Below are positions 33,229 through 46,005 of a stretch of 64,000 nt of DNA, in pieces (within the stretch, counting starts at the first letter, position 1; each line of letters starts with the position of its first letter). The DNA comes from Mytilus galloprovincialis (lineage: Eukaryota; Mollusca; Bivalvia; Mytilida; Mytilidae): the NCBI RefSeq assembly GCF_965363235.1, contig NC_134847.1, forward strand, positions 54,964,439-55,028,438, read 5' to 3'. The notes below the pieces were generated by a model, which had not been told where the DNA came from, ran no database searches, and saw only the letters and a program-made list of their open reading frames with translations. The position numbers were made by a program, and so were the translations under genes.

Positions 33229-34645
33229 AGGGGCGGATCCAGGATTTTGGAAAGGCGGGGGGAAGCATTTAAAGATCGCCGAACTGACCGAGGCGAAAAA
33301 GTTTTTGGGACCTTTTTTGGGCTAAAAACATAAAATAAGTTCAAAAAACGGTTCATGTCGTGGGGCAGGTTTCTTTTGTAGTTTCTGTGAAACGTAAGGG
33401 TTGGCCATTTTCGATCCTGTATTCTTCCTATTAATTTTCTATCATAAAATGATAGTATGGATCCAAAGCTATGTACTGATAAATTTGATGTGGGACCCGG
33501 ACTTGTCAGTAAAAATAGACATGGAAAATTCTCGCCGGTTTGTACATTATAAGTTATCATAACCTCACAGATTTCTTGTTGTATACGCCTGGCTATTCGA
33601 CGGAATTTACAATACGACCGACAAGAGTTAAAAGAAGACAAACAAGCAATTTTCATCCCAATGTATGGTTGATTTGTTTCACCCAACAATATTAAGGGAA
33701 GTGAGGGGTTTCAAATCAACCAAAGGCTAGGAATGAGTCTTGTGACAACGAATTTATGAATGACGGTCGACAAATGGAGACAGAAAGGCCACATCCAACA
33801 GGCAGGTTGCAGTCTGGTCTTGAAAAAAGTATTCAATATATCAGTTCGGCGAAAAAGACATTCCGGTCAGACATGCAAACCCCGGCCACAAAAAAAAATA
33901 CGCCCGTTTTTATTCATCATGTTAATTTAATGCTAAATAATTCTGTTGGAAATTTTTGTTTCTAATAGCAAGAAAGTAAACAAGATTATTGTTTTCAATC
34001 CAGTTCCGGCCAGAACTTGTTTTATGCAAAACCAGAGTCATTTTTTCTCTCAAATATCTAAGACTGCCTCCTCAAAGCAAATGGTTCGTACCTTAGACTT
34101 TAAATCTATCTAGAGCTTATACAGACTTGGGATCATTATTCAGCTATGTTGTTTTATAATAGGCTGGGCGTTTGGGGTTTAACATGTTTTCGTAGATAAA
34201 TATCATTGCTGTGGAACTTTTTTTTTCATTAGAGTGTAATAGTCTATAGAGTATTACTTTCTGTTTAGTGGAATATTGAAATAGAAGTCAATACGTTCTT
34301 GCTCAATCCTTTGTCGCTTAGAAGGTGTTATGATTGTCACCCCAGCCTAAGCAATGTATTACTGTAATTTGAATTTCAAAATGACTGAGTGACGTTTTTT
34401 TCGACGCAATGGTCAACTCCACCATAGCGAGTCACATAACTTTGACAATCAGTAAATTCCAGCGAAAAATATCTTTATAAGAAAAGAATTGTCGCAAAAA
34501 AAAACAACACTAGAAAACACGGGAAATGGCAGAGTTCACGAAGTCTAGTCTGATTTATCCTTTTACGAAAAAAAAAAAAGAAAAGAAAAAAGTCCGATCA
34601 AAAAAGGCGCGTACGCCCTCTACGCCCCCTCTTGATCCGCTACTG
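33229..34645. mobile_element. 1.4-kb element with GGCGGATCC-type inverted ends
   Basis: The left end GGGGCGGATCCAGGATTTTG and the right end CCCCTCTTGATCCGCTACTG are imperfect inverted repeats of the same type as the 160-bp MITE at 62338-62497 (CAGTGGCGGAT). The 154-codon minus frame at 33225-33689 starts inside the left end, shows no transposase motif and is considered fortuitous. Probably a longer non-autonomous relative, decayed at its left tip. Confidence 0.5.
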
Positions 34646-34809
34646 GTTTGGACTACACCCTAACCATATAGTTCATTGATTGTATATTATATGTATTTGT
34701 CATAACAAGTAAAAAATAGAAAGATTTTAATAGGATAAATCTAAATATTAAAGAAACCAACAACATTTAACTCTAACAAAATTTAATATGATGGGGCAGC
34801 TTAAGGTCC

Positions 34810-35668
34810 TTAAGTATAGAACATTATCTCTAATTCACAATACCCTTACAGTTTTCTTTTATATCAACACCCCATCCAGACCCTCATTCATGTGTATGAC
34901 AGGCACCATTATTTGGTTAATTAGAACGAGATTTACATTTTAGTTTATATTATATTAGTACAATCTCATTTAAATCCAATGTTCTGATACATCTGTTGTC
35001 TTTGTCCATTATTCTCTAATATATTAACACCCCATACAGAACTTCATTCATATATATATATGACAGGGCAGGCATCGTTATTTTTGAGTTATATGAAAAA
35101 TATCTAGAACAAAAATTAAATTTTATTCTGTAAGCTTATAGTTTACATTTTATTCAAATATAAATGAGATATATACTACAAAGCCAATTAAAAAATACTT
35201 ACATTTTCAAAGTATTTATTCAAATAAATCCCGACAAAACAATTTATATTATGTTAAAATGAGAAGAAAATAGATGTGTATTAGTTAGATCTGTTTGTGA
35301 AAATACATTTGGGGATATATTTTTCAAGTCTAAAAATGGTTGTGAAAGAACACATTTCGTAAATGTTTTTTTGGGTTTTTTTTTTTGGCAATTACTAGTA
35401 GTTACTTAAATGATATCAATAATAGTTTTTCTCTGAAAACTTAAGACACTGTGCAAAGGGAGGCAAACCAAATTTTCCAAAAAAAGGTGCCATATCGCCA
35501 GCTGATGGTGCTATATATCAGCAGGTGCTCTGTCAGCAGGTGAGTGATCTAGACCTTACTGCATAAACTAAACATTTTTTTTCTCACAAAGAATGCATTT
35601 GAATAACTATGAACTGTTTTTTTCTGCTCTCATTTCATTTTACCATTGTATTTTTTAAAAAATAGCAT
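34810..35668 (+). repeat. 860-bp block, copy 1
   Basis: It starts CCTTAAGTATAGAACATTAT and ends near CATTGTATTTTT...ATAAAACACA. It is nearly identical to 38455-39317, differing by scattered substitutions and run-length changes. It contains no open frame of note. A G+C-richer patch with GTGCCATATCGCC and several CAGCAGGTG words lies near 35485-35545. Confidence 0.85.
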
Positions 35669-35877
35669 AAAACACATTAACATTCAAATAGAGTTAATTC
35701 CCTTTTGCCATGTTATGTAAAGCTTGTCCCATATGAAATACTTTGTTGAAATATGCACTAAAGGGATCCATTTTAATAGGACAGAAAAACATGGCTAGTG
35801 TGAACAAAATCTGCAGTGCTCTAAACGTGTTATGCTAAGAAAGTTTTCCCTTTAATAACTAAGAATAATATATAAAC

Positions 35878-36243
35878 TTTAATGTGCGTATTGTTATGCG
35901 TTTACTTTACTACATTGGTTAGAGGTATAGGGGGAGGGTTGAGATCTCACAAACATGTTTAACCCCGCCACATTTTTGCGCCTGTCCCAAGTCAGGAGCC
36001 TCTGGCCTTTGTTAGTCTTGTATTATTTTAAATTTAGTTTCTTGTGTACAATTTGGAAATTAGTATGGCGTTCATTATCACTGGACTAGTATATATTTGT
36101 TTAGGGGCCAGCTGAAGGACGCCTCCGGGTGCGGGAATTTCTCGCTACATTGAAGACCTGTTGGTGACCCTCTGCTGTTGTTTTTTATTTGGGCGGGTTG
36201 TTGTCTCTTTGACACATTCCCCATTTCCATTCTCAATTTTATT
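35878..36243 (+). repeat. Solo Naiad 3' tail, 366 bp
   Basis: It matches 2970-3335 from TTTAATGTGCGTATTGTTAT to the terminal CTCAATTTTATT with few differences. It is a 5'-truncated copy of the Naiad 3' end without any coding part. The 112-codon minus frame reading through it (36078-36416) is fortuitous. Confidence 0.8.
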
Positions 36244-36959
36244 AGTACCAGTAATAGCATAGAAGGTTGCAAAATATTCCTTGTAACACAATATAAATTG
36301 TAGAAGATAAGATACTGACATTCTTTATCATTTATGTCTGTACCAGAATATCTCCTTTTTTCGATATCAAACACATTGCAAACAAATTTCACATGTTGCT
36401 CATTCCTGAAGGACATTCATTTCTGAAGAAAATCAATGTTGAAAATACCAGAAAAAGGATACCTGAAATGATTGTTGATGTCTTATTATGACAAAAATAT
36501 CAAAGTGTCCAGATTGCACATTCTAAACAATATAACTAAAATTATATACACTATCAAAATCTAGTAAAATGGAAAGAAATGGCAGAAGATACTATCTTGT
36601 ATATTGAATATGAACACTTGTATCACAAAGACATAAGAAAAGATTTCTGACTGAAAATATTCCTTAAACATGGTTTATTTCATTTGAAAAAATTTACATG
36701 AGATCTATTTAAACTTAGTCATTAGAACCATTAAAATTTTCAGTTCAAGCTCCCTTTATCTATATATTTATATATTAATCACATATTTGTGACAAAAACA
36801 TCAGTTTTTGAATTTGCAATAATCACAAATTTGCACTATTCATATTTCAGCCTTGAGCAAGTAACTGGATATTTTGCCTTGTTATGATGCAATGCTTTTT
36901 AAACAACAAAGAAAATGAAAGTGGATCGAAATGAAAGTTAAATCTATAATACTTAAATA

Positions 36960-37660
36960 ATGAGGTCCAATTTGTTAGCCTACATGCAGTAAAAACGACA
37001 AATCAAAGAATTCAACTTTATATATAGCTAATATAGGACAATGGTGTTGATTAAAAATTACACCACTCTCGACCTTTTTGGTTTTCAACATAATTAATAT
37101 TGCCAATAATTAACAAGTTCCAGGTTGAATCCGATTCTGATACCAATAGTGTTTTCACATGTTACCTATTACCTTATCTGTATGTTCCGCATCTGACAGG
37201 TGCACCACCATTGTATTGAGGATTTGCCATTTACACAGGTCATAAACAAAGGGTTGACACTACTAAATCATTGTCACATTGTTTCCTATTGTAATATTAT
37301 AATCAGTATGGCTTTATAAGATGACAATACGAGTACTTAAAATCTAGACTTAAAATAAGGCGTATAGGTAGTTTTCAATTTGTTAGCCAGCATGACTTAA
37401 AACAGCAAATCAAAGAATTCAACTTTATAAACTAATATAGGACAATGCTGTCAATTCAAAAATACTCCATTCCAAACCCTTTTGTTTTCCAAATAATTAA
37501 TATTACTAATAATTGATAAGTTCCAGGTCAACAGTTCAAACAGAACGAGTTGGAAAGCAGAGAAAATTTTGCATCTTATAAACAGCATGACTTTATCAGG
37601 TGACAATACCAATACTGAAAACCCAGTCTAAAATAAGGCTAACACATAGTTATATACTTT
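36960..37660 (+). repeat. Two diverged tandem units, about 405 and 285 bp
   Basis: 36965-37130 and 37375-37535 share CAATTTGTTAGCC, AAATCAAAGAATTCAACTTT, CTAATATAGGACAATG and AAGTTCCAGGT in the same order. 37295-37380 and 37575-37655 share GGCTTTATAAG/GACTTTATCAG, GACAATAC and TAAAATAAGGC. An old local duplication. Confidence 0.6.
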
Positions 37661-37796
37661 AATTCAGTAATGAACCTGCAATATCACGGGTGTGTTCTTG
37701 TTTGTTATGAGAATAAAAGATCTAGAAATATGGAGTTTTTGCCATTCTCACACGAAATGAAAATACATATAGGAAACAACATAGACATGTGTCTTT

Positions 37797-38005
37797 GAAT
37801 AAAATTGAGAATGGAAATGGGGAATGTGTCAAAGAGACAACAACCCAACCAAATAAAAAACAACAGCAGAGGGTCACCAACAGGTCTTCAATGTAGCGAG
37901 AGATTCCCGCACCCGGAGGCGTCCTTCAGCTGGCCCCTAAACAAATATATACTAGTCCAGTGATAATGAACGCCATACTAATTTCCAAGTTGTACACAAG
38001 AAACT
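37797..38005 (-). repeat. Solo Naiad 3' tail, 209 bp
   Basis: Minus-strand match to about 3130-3335, ending in the same CTCAATTTTATT. The similarity stops at GAAACT (38005), where a different repeat begins. Confidence 0.75.
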
Positions 38006-38454
38006 TTGAAACATTGCAAGCTCTAAGTCCCCAAGATAAAACCAGATGCTCTGCAGGGCACAGCTTTATACGACCGCAGAGGTCGAACCCTGAACAATTG
38101 GGGCAAGTATGGACACAACATTTAAGCTTGATACAGCTCTGAATTTGGATTCTGATTAAATAGTTGACACAACATAGGTTTCTGACACAGAATGAATGTG
38201 GTCTAAGAACTTAAAACTTAAAAACTTAAAATCTTTAAATTGGACATTTACCTATTATAGTCCTATATCCAAAATCTAAATACATGGTTAGATTCAGCAT
38301 ATAATAGAACCCCATATATTCAATTTTTGTTGAAATCAAACAAAGTTTAATTTTTGACCATTTGGACCTTAATGTAGACCAATTTGAAAACGGGACAATA
38401 CTGTGCAATTGAATATTTCTTGCTATTGTGCAAAACTGTGCAATTGAAAATATC
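38006..38454 (+). repeat. Fragment of a mussel mid-repetitive element
   Basis: It carries GCTTTATACGACCGCAGAGG, AATTGGGGCAAGTATGGACA and AATCTAAATACATGGTTAGA, a word order I recognise from a dispersed mussel repeat. It is flanked directly by a Naiad tail on the left and the 860-bp block on the right. Confidence 0.55.
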
Positions 38455-39317
38455 CTTAAGTATAGAACATTATCTCTAATTCACAATACCCTTACAGTTT
38501 TCTTTTATATCAACACCCCATCCAGACCCTCATTCATTTGTATGACAGGCACCATTATTTGGTTAATTAGAACGAGATTTACATTTTAGTTTATATTATA
38601 TTAGTACAATCTCATTAAAATCCAATGTTCTGATACATCTGTTGTCTTTGTCCATTATTCTCTAATATATTAACACCCCATACAGAACTTCATTCATATA
38701 GATATATGACAGGGCAGGCATCGTTATTTTTGAGTTATATGAAAAATATCTAGAACAAAAATTAAATTTTATTCTGTAAGCTTATAGTTTATATTTTATT
38801 CAAATATAAATGAGATATACTACAAAGCCAATTAAAAAATACTTACATTTTCAAAGTATTTATTCAAATAAATCCCGACAAAACAATTTATATTATGTTA
38901 AAATGAGAAGAAAATAGATGTATATTAGTTAGATCTGTTTGTGAAAATACATTTGGAGATATATTTTTCAAGTCTAAAAATGGTTGTGAAAGAACACATT
39001 TCGTAAATGTTTTTTTGGGTTTTTTTTGGCAATTACTAGTAGTTACTTAAATGATATCAATAATAGTTTTTCTCTGAAAACTTAAGACACTGTGCAAAGG
39101 GAGGCAAACCAAATTTTCCAAAAAAAGGTGCCATATCGCCGGCTGATGGTGCTATATATCAGCAGGTGCTCTATCAGCAGGTGAGTGATCTAGACCTTAC
39201 TGGATAAACTAAACTTTTTTTTTTCTCACAAAGAATGCATTTTAATAACTATGAACTGTTTTTTTCTGCTCTTATTTCATTTTACCATTGTATTTTTATA
39301 AAAAATATCATAAAACA
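38455..39317 (+). repeat. 860-bp block, copy 2
   Basis: Near-identical direct copy of 34810-35668, with start points 3645 bases apart. The flanks differ on both sides, so the copies are either two insertions of one unclassified element or a local duplication with later insertions. Confidence 0.85.
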
Positions 39318-39838
39318 CACAACAAAAGCCACATAGTCACGCGTCAAGGGCGATAATAAATAAGGTTAAAAAATCAATAAAAGGAAGGTAAGTACTTAGA
39401 TTTCTGAACTAGGTAAACATAAGTACAAGCTTTACCGTTAAAATTCGTTAAATAAAATAATTTTGTTAAATGATATAATAATTCAGTATCAAATCAGCTC
39501 TAATACGGACGAAGGATCATTTGCAAAGCTGATGATATTTATACAACTTTTCGGACCGAGGGACAAAAACTTCCTGTTTCAATTTGGCAACCCCTCGCAT
39601 AACTTTAGACATATTTGCATTTTAATGACAAACGATACAGGGGAGGTGTATGGACTATTTCCCCAAATTTCCTGTTTTTGTAGTACGTAAATACAGTGTA
39701 CAGATTTTTTCCTTCCTTAAAATCATTGACGATTCTTTTGTCATAGAATTTACTTTCGGTTTTGATTTTTCGAAATTAGAATAGAGTGAAGGCGACCCAA
39801 TATTGTATGGAACGTCATAACTGCCTTGTGGTACTTCA

Positions 39839-39960
39839 TTCTATTATGATGAGGTTTTTCTCTATTATGATGAGGTTTTTCTCTATTATGATGAGAGTTT
39901 TCTCTATTATGCTGAGGGTTTTCTCTTTGAGTATTTTCTTTATTATGATTAGCTATTAGA
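39839..39960 (+). repeat. Minisatellite, about five 23-24-bp units
   Basis: Repeats of TCTATTATGATGAGGTTTTT, becoming less regular to the right (TATTATGCTGAGGG, TATTATGATTAGC). Confidence 0.8.
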
Positions 39961-40025
39961 AGTGAAACATGGGAAATTAAGGGAATCAGGGAAATTAAGA
40001 GAATTAAGATAGAACAAAAAGAAAA

Positions 40026-40975
40026 TGGCAGAATCAGAAATTTTGAAAGTTCTTCAGAAAGTTGGCTTGCTCCATGTGTGAAAAAATGTTTGAGAAATAA
40101 AAAATCAAACCAAATATTGTCAGCATGCTTTTAAAATATGAACTGGAATATCTTTGACTTGCCATGCCTGGGAATAGGATGACACTGAGAATGGAATGCA
40201 TCAAGTACATGTATGAAACCTGTGAAAACTGAGGGTTTGGATGTTCATCCAAATTCCATGTCAACAAACATGTACTGGAATCGTTGTTGGGATGTGACTT
40301 CAAGATATCGGACGTTTGAAGATCTTTAAAATCACTATCAACTCGCAGACAACAGTCTATCGACGCCTAGCCCATTTTTGACTACAGAAAAGAAATTTTT
40401 CTGATATTTATGATGACAACCTTGACAATTTACTTTCCGGCATTGTCGTGACTTTCCTCATTGTGACGAACGCATGTTACGTGAAATACTGAAAGGAAAA
40501 GGAATTAAAGTACAAATATGGAGGTTAAGAGATGTCATTCATAGAAAAGACTACGCTGTTATTTAACTTGAGAGAGAAAAACCGGTTGACTCCACAGGCG
40601 TGCATATAACGTGATGGCACCAAACCACTTTTGGCACATATACTGTAAGCGTCAATTGGTAAGATGGAGATTCATTATACTGGGTGGAATTGATGGGTTC
40701 AGTAGGCTAATTATGAATCTACATTGTGGTGACAACAACACATCCGCCACCGTATTAAGTAGCTTTCTCTCTGTAGCGAATTTTGGTAAGGGTTCGGCCA
40801 AATAAGGGACTAGAAAATGTATCTGTGGCGGATTTCATGTTGACAAAAAATAGTGACGGCAATATGATTACAGGCCAAAGCACGCACAGTCGGAAAATGG
40901 AGAGATTGTGGAGGGCCGTTTACGAGGTTGTTTTGTGCAGTTTCTACAGCATATTCTATCATATGTAAGACAGGG
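40026..40975 (+). pseudogene. Decayed gene with integrase-core (rve/DDE) domain
   Basis: Separate plus-strand stretches resemble one protein family. First comes a helical N-terminal part (MAESEILKVLQKVG), then a middle part (GKGIKVQIWRLRDVIHRKDY), then the catalytic core: [34 protein letters not shown] and a late TGQSTHSRKMERLWRAVYE segment. The order APNxLWHIDxxxKLxRWRF...GGIDGFSR...R.ERLWR is typical of an integrase-core family spread through animals as a transposase-derived gene. The copy is broken in several places and regarded as a fossil. Whether its source was a DNA transposon or another integrase-bearing element is not decided. Confidence 0.7.
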
Positions 40976-41277
40976 GAATTTAATATCTACTAAATGAACT
41001 GCATTTAGTAGCCATACACTACATTTACATGAATGAAATTAACAGAAAAGCTTGAACAAGCCATATAATAAAAAAATCAAACTCAACTTACGTCAATATT
41101 CGGATTGCCGGTCAAATACTGAATCCACTTGGTACACAACTCAGTGAAAGAGATTTAGTTGATTTTTGATTAGAGGGAAACATTGATGCGGCTAACTTTA
41201 TTGACGACGAAAAGTTGATAAGCCCCCATTAACATAAAAACCTTAAAATATGATATACTAGTAATATACTAATTGAC

Positions 41278-41906
41278 CTAACGTAACGGTACCCAAATTG
41301 CACCGAGTACCCAAATTGCACCTATTTAGCAAAATTAGCAGCGGAAATTTGACAAGATTTTCTAGAGGCTAAACAATTTGTATTTTAATGATTTGATACT
41401 ATGCACGTCTTTCAACATATATGTAAAAGTATTTAGATTTACAAAACGTTCCCAGTATTTATCAACAGATGAAGTGTTTACTGAAAAGGCAAAATGTACG
41501 GAAACGTCATCAAAACGTCATCTTTTGAAAATTAGCAAATACAATATGTTACAAGTATTCATTTCTCAAAAAAAATGAAGAGTCAGCATGGACAAATATC
41601 CAATTGTTCAAAATATTTGAAGAAATTAAACAAAAGCTCTGTTATTCGACTTTTGACGATGCGAATATAAGCATAGATGCAATTTGGGTACTCCTCATTA
41701 CAGAATCATTGATGGTTTGGAGGTCAGTTCAGACCAATTTTTCTATGATTCCATATTGATTGAAAATCAAATTGCTGTGCATATATAATAAAAAAAAGGG
41801 AACGGCTACAAAATAAACACAAAATGGAAATTTTTGTCTTGATAAAAAAAAACGTGGTTAAAAAAAACTGTCAAAATAGGTGCAATTTGGGTACCGTCAC
41901 GTTATA
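41278..41906. mobile_element. 630-bp element with 25-bp inverted ends
   Basis: The left end ACGTAACGGTACCCAAATTG plus CACC is matched inverted by the right end at 41880-41905 (GGTGCAATTTGGGTACCGTC plus ACGT). TA at both borders would fit a Tc1/mariner-type target duplication. The phrase CCCAAATTGCACC occurs again just inside the left end and, inverted, at about 41680. There is no transposase frame. Confidence 0.75.
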
Positions 41907-42331
41907 CATCCACATGATAAGCATTACAAATAAAGTGTGTTGAGATCATTCCACTTCAGCGTTACCACCATCGGACATCGGAGTAGCTATCAACAAGATA
42001 GCGTCACAAAACCATCGCATTTCAGCGTGGTAAGAAATGGAATTCATCGTAAAGCCATTGCACCTAATCGTGTCCATCGTGGTTCAGAGTCCTAGATATC
42101 TATATATTGGTCTCTTCAAGAATCAAAGATATTTTAATAAGGCAGTGGAATGTTTTTTTCCATTTTATCCGGATTTCCCAAGGAAAATAAATATACGTTA
42201 TAAATATACTTCGGGCAGGCGGCTGGCAAACAGTGTCCGTGCAATTAATTAAAAACGCTCGGGCGAATTCAAATTTAGATATGCAGTTGTCTGTTAATAA
42301 TTTAAGGTCGTTTGATTTTCGCTAGTTTAGG

Positions 42332-43741
42332 CCACACCAATTTGATCCCTTGTTCGACGGACCCGCCCGCACCTATTTTTTTCAAAAAGATTTTTTTATT
42401 TTTTTTATATTCCCGCATCCGGAATTGTAATCATGTCCATTTCCCGCACCGTTTTTTTTGTAAATATTATAAAAAGATATCAACATTTGTTAAATCACAG
42501 TCTAACCTGTATATAACGATTTTAAACATAAAAGCACCCCACCACACTGTGTAAATATCTGTGAGAATATTTGTTTCAGTGCTCCGATAAAAAGTTATAA
42601 CAGCGGGTATTTCCGTGAAGAACAAAACATTGGTTTCTTTCCCCCTTACTTTATTCCCTTTTAAAAAATGTTCGTTGTTAGAATAAAGTACAAAGAACTT
42701 CTGAAGGATTTGCCTTCAACTGCAATTATATTGTATGCTGGCGAAACAAAACTATCCATAGCCGCTGCATGTTTATGCACCTGTCCTGATTGATTCAGGA
42801 GCATGTCGTTCAGCAGTTATCGTTTGTTGATGGTGTTCTATTTTCCCGTTTGGATATATAAATTAGATCGTTGGTTTTCCTGTTCGAATTGTGTACGATA
42901 ATAATTTTGGGGTCCTTTATAGCTTGCTGTTTGGTCTGTATCAAAGCCCTGTGTAAAAGGCCGTACTTTGACCTGTGTTTGTTATTATCAGGTTGAGAAC
43001 AACCCTCCCTCAGACAAGTGGTCATTTTACTGATGTACATGATGTAGAAAAGAAAATAGAAATACCAAGGATTTGTATAGTTCTTCTATACAAAACCTTT
43101 GAACACTTAAAAAAGAATTTTGTACTCAAAAAGAGGAGAGTTACATCATATTTTAAACAATTATTTCTAAAAGAGGGGTCCACGACCACTTATTTTGAAT
43201 AATATTAAACTGTTAAAGTAAATGTGTTAACATGGTTAAAGTCCAGGAATATTACTAAATTCTTGGACATGTTTTGACCATTTAATACCAGATAGATATA
43301 TAGTTCTATGAGAAAATATGAGCCCTTTTGTACAAACAAATATATTATGACTTATATTGATCCCTCATAAAACATGTAAAAGGGATATTTATAACATTAA
43401 GGGGTTGCCCTTAAACTGATTATGATTTGGATGGAGAATTGTCTCATTGTCAGTCACACATACATTGACCAGATTTAATTATTTCTTGGTGAACAGGGAA
43501 AAAATACTTCAGAAATTAAAGAAATGTCAAAGTACAAGTGATAAATTAAGTTTTAATATTGTCAAAACCTATTATTTTATGTTTACAAAAAAAAATTATA
43601 ATCGCTCGCCTTTACTTTTCAAGCTTCGCCTCAAAAATTTGCAAATTAAATATTTTTTTATTAAAATTTTCAAATCGCTCGCTCGCCCCAAATTTTGGAG
43701 TCCAAAAATCCGTAGAACAAGAAATTAAATTGGTGTGGCCT
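42332..43741. mobile_element. 1.4-kb inverted-repeat element with nested repeat
   Basis: The left end GGCCACACCAATTTGATCCC and TTGTTCGACGGA is matched inverted at 43712-43741 (with TCCGTAGAACAAGAAATTAA). Inside, 42820-43010 and 43370-43460 are parts of another dispersed repeat (GGCCGTACTTTGACCTGTGT; GGATGGAGAATTGTCTCATT). There is no coding capacity. Confidence 0.65.
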
Positions 43742-44059
43742 TAGCTTAAATTGTGTGGAGTTCAATACCTTAAACTAGCGAAAAGTGATACGTAGTGCTT
43801 TGTCCGTGCAACAACGATATTTTTTTAAATTTAGATATATTGTTCAATGACTAAATGAAGGTCAAGTTCGATGTTCACGATTTTAGCTTTTATAATTTTT
43901 GAGCTGTACACCTTTAAACAGTGAAAAGTGATACTTGTATTGATTTGGGCCATTCAATTTCCGAACCCTACAAAGATTAACAATGTTTTGTACTTGATCG
44001 TTTATGGATATCCAGAGTTGCAAATATCAATTTCAGGCGGTAAATTAGGTTTACTGTTG

Positions 44060-46005
44060 CAACTCATTTCATACCTTGACCATTTCGTATCCTATCCCTG
44101 CCATTTCATACCCAACATTTACAAATACGCACCCACGAAGAAACCATCCATACCTTGCAAAATGCATCTACCATTTACTATCACATGGACTAAACACATA
44201 TGTTTACTATTTCGTGTTATATTTGCAAGACAATTATACAAAATTGACAAAAGTGACCACAGCAACAACAACAACATATAGGAGGAATGCATAAATACCG
44301 AGCCATGGCAAAATGATATTAGCAAAATTGGACTTCACAGTAAGAGTGAATAATTAACAAAACATATTGGAAAACCCTGTAACACGCAGTTTAGATGACA
44401 AAGAACCTATAATCTATACGCCAACCCCATGGTAGCATACCATTTCGTACCTTGACCATTTCGTACTCGCTAGAAAAAAACAATTTTGTACCATATGGGC
44501 AAAATGCACATACCATTTCGTACCTCATGGACTAAATACATGTTTACTTTTTCGTATAATATATTTGTAAAAGTCATTTTTTTCAAATATAAATTATTTT
44601 AAGATATTTTGTACTGAATTCAACATAAGTTAAATGCATCCAGCCGTAAACATTTTGTAAAGAACGATGATTTGTTTTATTTGAAAGCATTTGGATACTT
44701 TGATTACCATGATTACAGTCTTTTTTGTTTGTTTGCAAGATGTGTCCTTTATTAATTATTCAACTCTAAAAGTATGAGGTTGATAAGCCAACAAAGGAAT
44801 AATTATCTGCATTGTTTGGTTGTTTTTTTTCTGTAAGTAAATGCAGTAAAGAGGGATACAAGCTGATATTCACCCAAGACGGAAGCCATAGATAAAAGTG
44901 TTTGCATAACAATTTGCACATTTTTAGTGATAAATAAAGTAATTGCTATGGCTTTTCCAATTTGAGAAATTCTAAGTTATCATCTATTTTGTTTTCTTAT
45001 ATTTTACCATATAATTCCCGTAAAAAAATGAAAATAACACGTTTAATAATTTCTTGCATCCGAAGCGCTTTTCTGGATTTACTTTCATCAGGAACGCTTA
45101 ATTGAAATACGAAGATGTGTAAGTACCGAAACCGTGGAATAGCTATATGTCAAAAATACCTAGAATAAATAGTCAAATTCATCTAAAACCAACTTTGCCG
45201 GAGGGAGTTGCAACCTTAGTTTCTTAATAATTTCAAAATTTATAAACGAACAATTTTAGTACAGTTTGTGAAATCATGTCAGTACCGACGTACTGACTAC
45301 TGAGCTGATGATACCTTCGGGGACTGATAGTACACTAGCAGAGGTATCGACCCGGTGATGTAAAAAATTGAAAACAACACGTTTAATAAATTCTTGCGCC
45401 TGAAGCGCTTGTCTGGATTTACCTTCATCAGGAACACTCAAAGCAAAACATTTGAAATCCGAAAATGGATAAGTACGTTTGACAAATATCCGTTTTTAGT
45501 ACATATTGAATATTTTCTAAAGATATTTTAGAAGAATCCTGGCATATAAAACATTCATTAAGGTTCAACTGCACATAAAAATAAATAATATATATTTCTA
45601 TAATTGTTAACTGTAAAAATGATATATAATATTTAAATGCAAAGTTTAATAGATGTAAAAAAGTCGTTTATTGACTTTATTCCTTTATAATATCCCATCC
45701 TTGCTTTAATCTTAATTTCAATTTGACAGCCTCTTGTTAGACATATAAATATGCGTTTACCATGCATGTTTACAAAATCTCAACTACCGATTTTTGTACA
45801 AAATGTCGAAGCTTTATTAATTGATGATACGAAATAGTCAACATATACACATGTATTTAGTCGGTAAGGTACGAAATTGTATAAGCAGTTGATCAAAAGG
45901 GTACAAAATAGTATTAATCATAGGTACAAAATGGAAACTGTTTGGTTTGATATGGTAAAGGTACTGATCGGTACTGAATGGTTAGGGTAGGAAATGTCTA
46001 GCTTA
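44060..46005. repeat. Inverted pair of CATTTCGTACC-rich blocks
   Basis: 44060-44220 and 44430-44560 are diverged direct copies of a block with CATTTCGTACCTTGACCATT and TGGACTAAATACATGTTTAC. 45770-46005 is the same block inverted. The ends of the interval are thus long inverted repeats around about 1.2 kb, so this may be a foldback-type element. The small open frames at 43928-44325 fall inside it. Confidence 0.55.
45028..45430 (+). repeat. Two tandem starts of a 342-bp unit
   Basis: AACACGTTTAATAATTTCTT (45035) and AACACGTTTAATAAATTCTT (45377) begin matching segments that run through TCTGGATTTAC-TTCATCAGG. The part between, 45190-45360, matches 19480-19690. Confidence 0.7.

Noticed and set aside
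33225-33689. 154-codon minus frame
   Set aside because: It begins in the end of an inverted-repeat element and has no domain. Its last residues translate the repeat end itself.
34810-39317. Direct 860-bp blocks considered as paired long terminal repeats
   Set aside because: No reverse transcriptase, primer-binding site or matching flanks lie between them, and the interval is filled with unrelated repeats.
39839-39960. Regular short repeats considered as a CRISPR-like array
   Set aside because: Units are contiguous without unique spacers and the sequence is from an animal nuclear genome; it is a minisatellite.
42810-44325. Cluster of 60-117-codon frames on both strands
   Set aside because: All fall within dispersed repeats or inverted blocks, with no domain or splice support.
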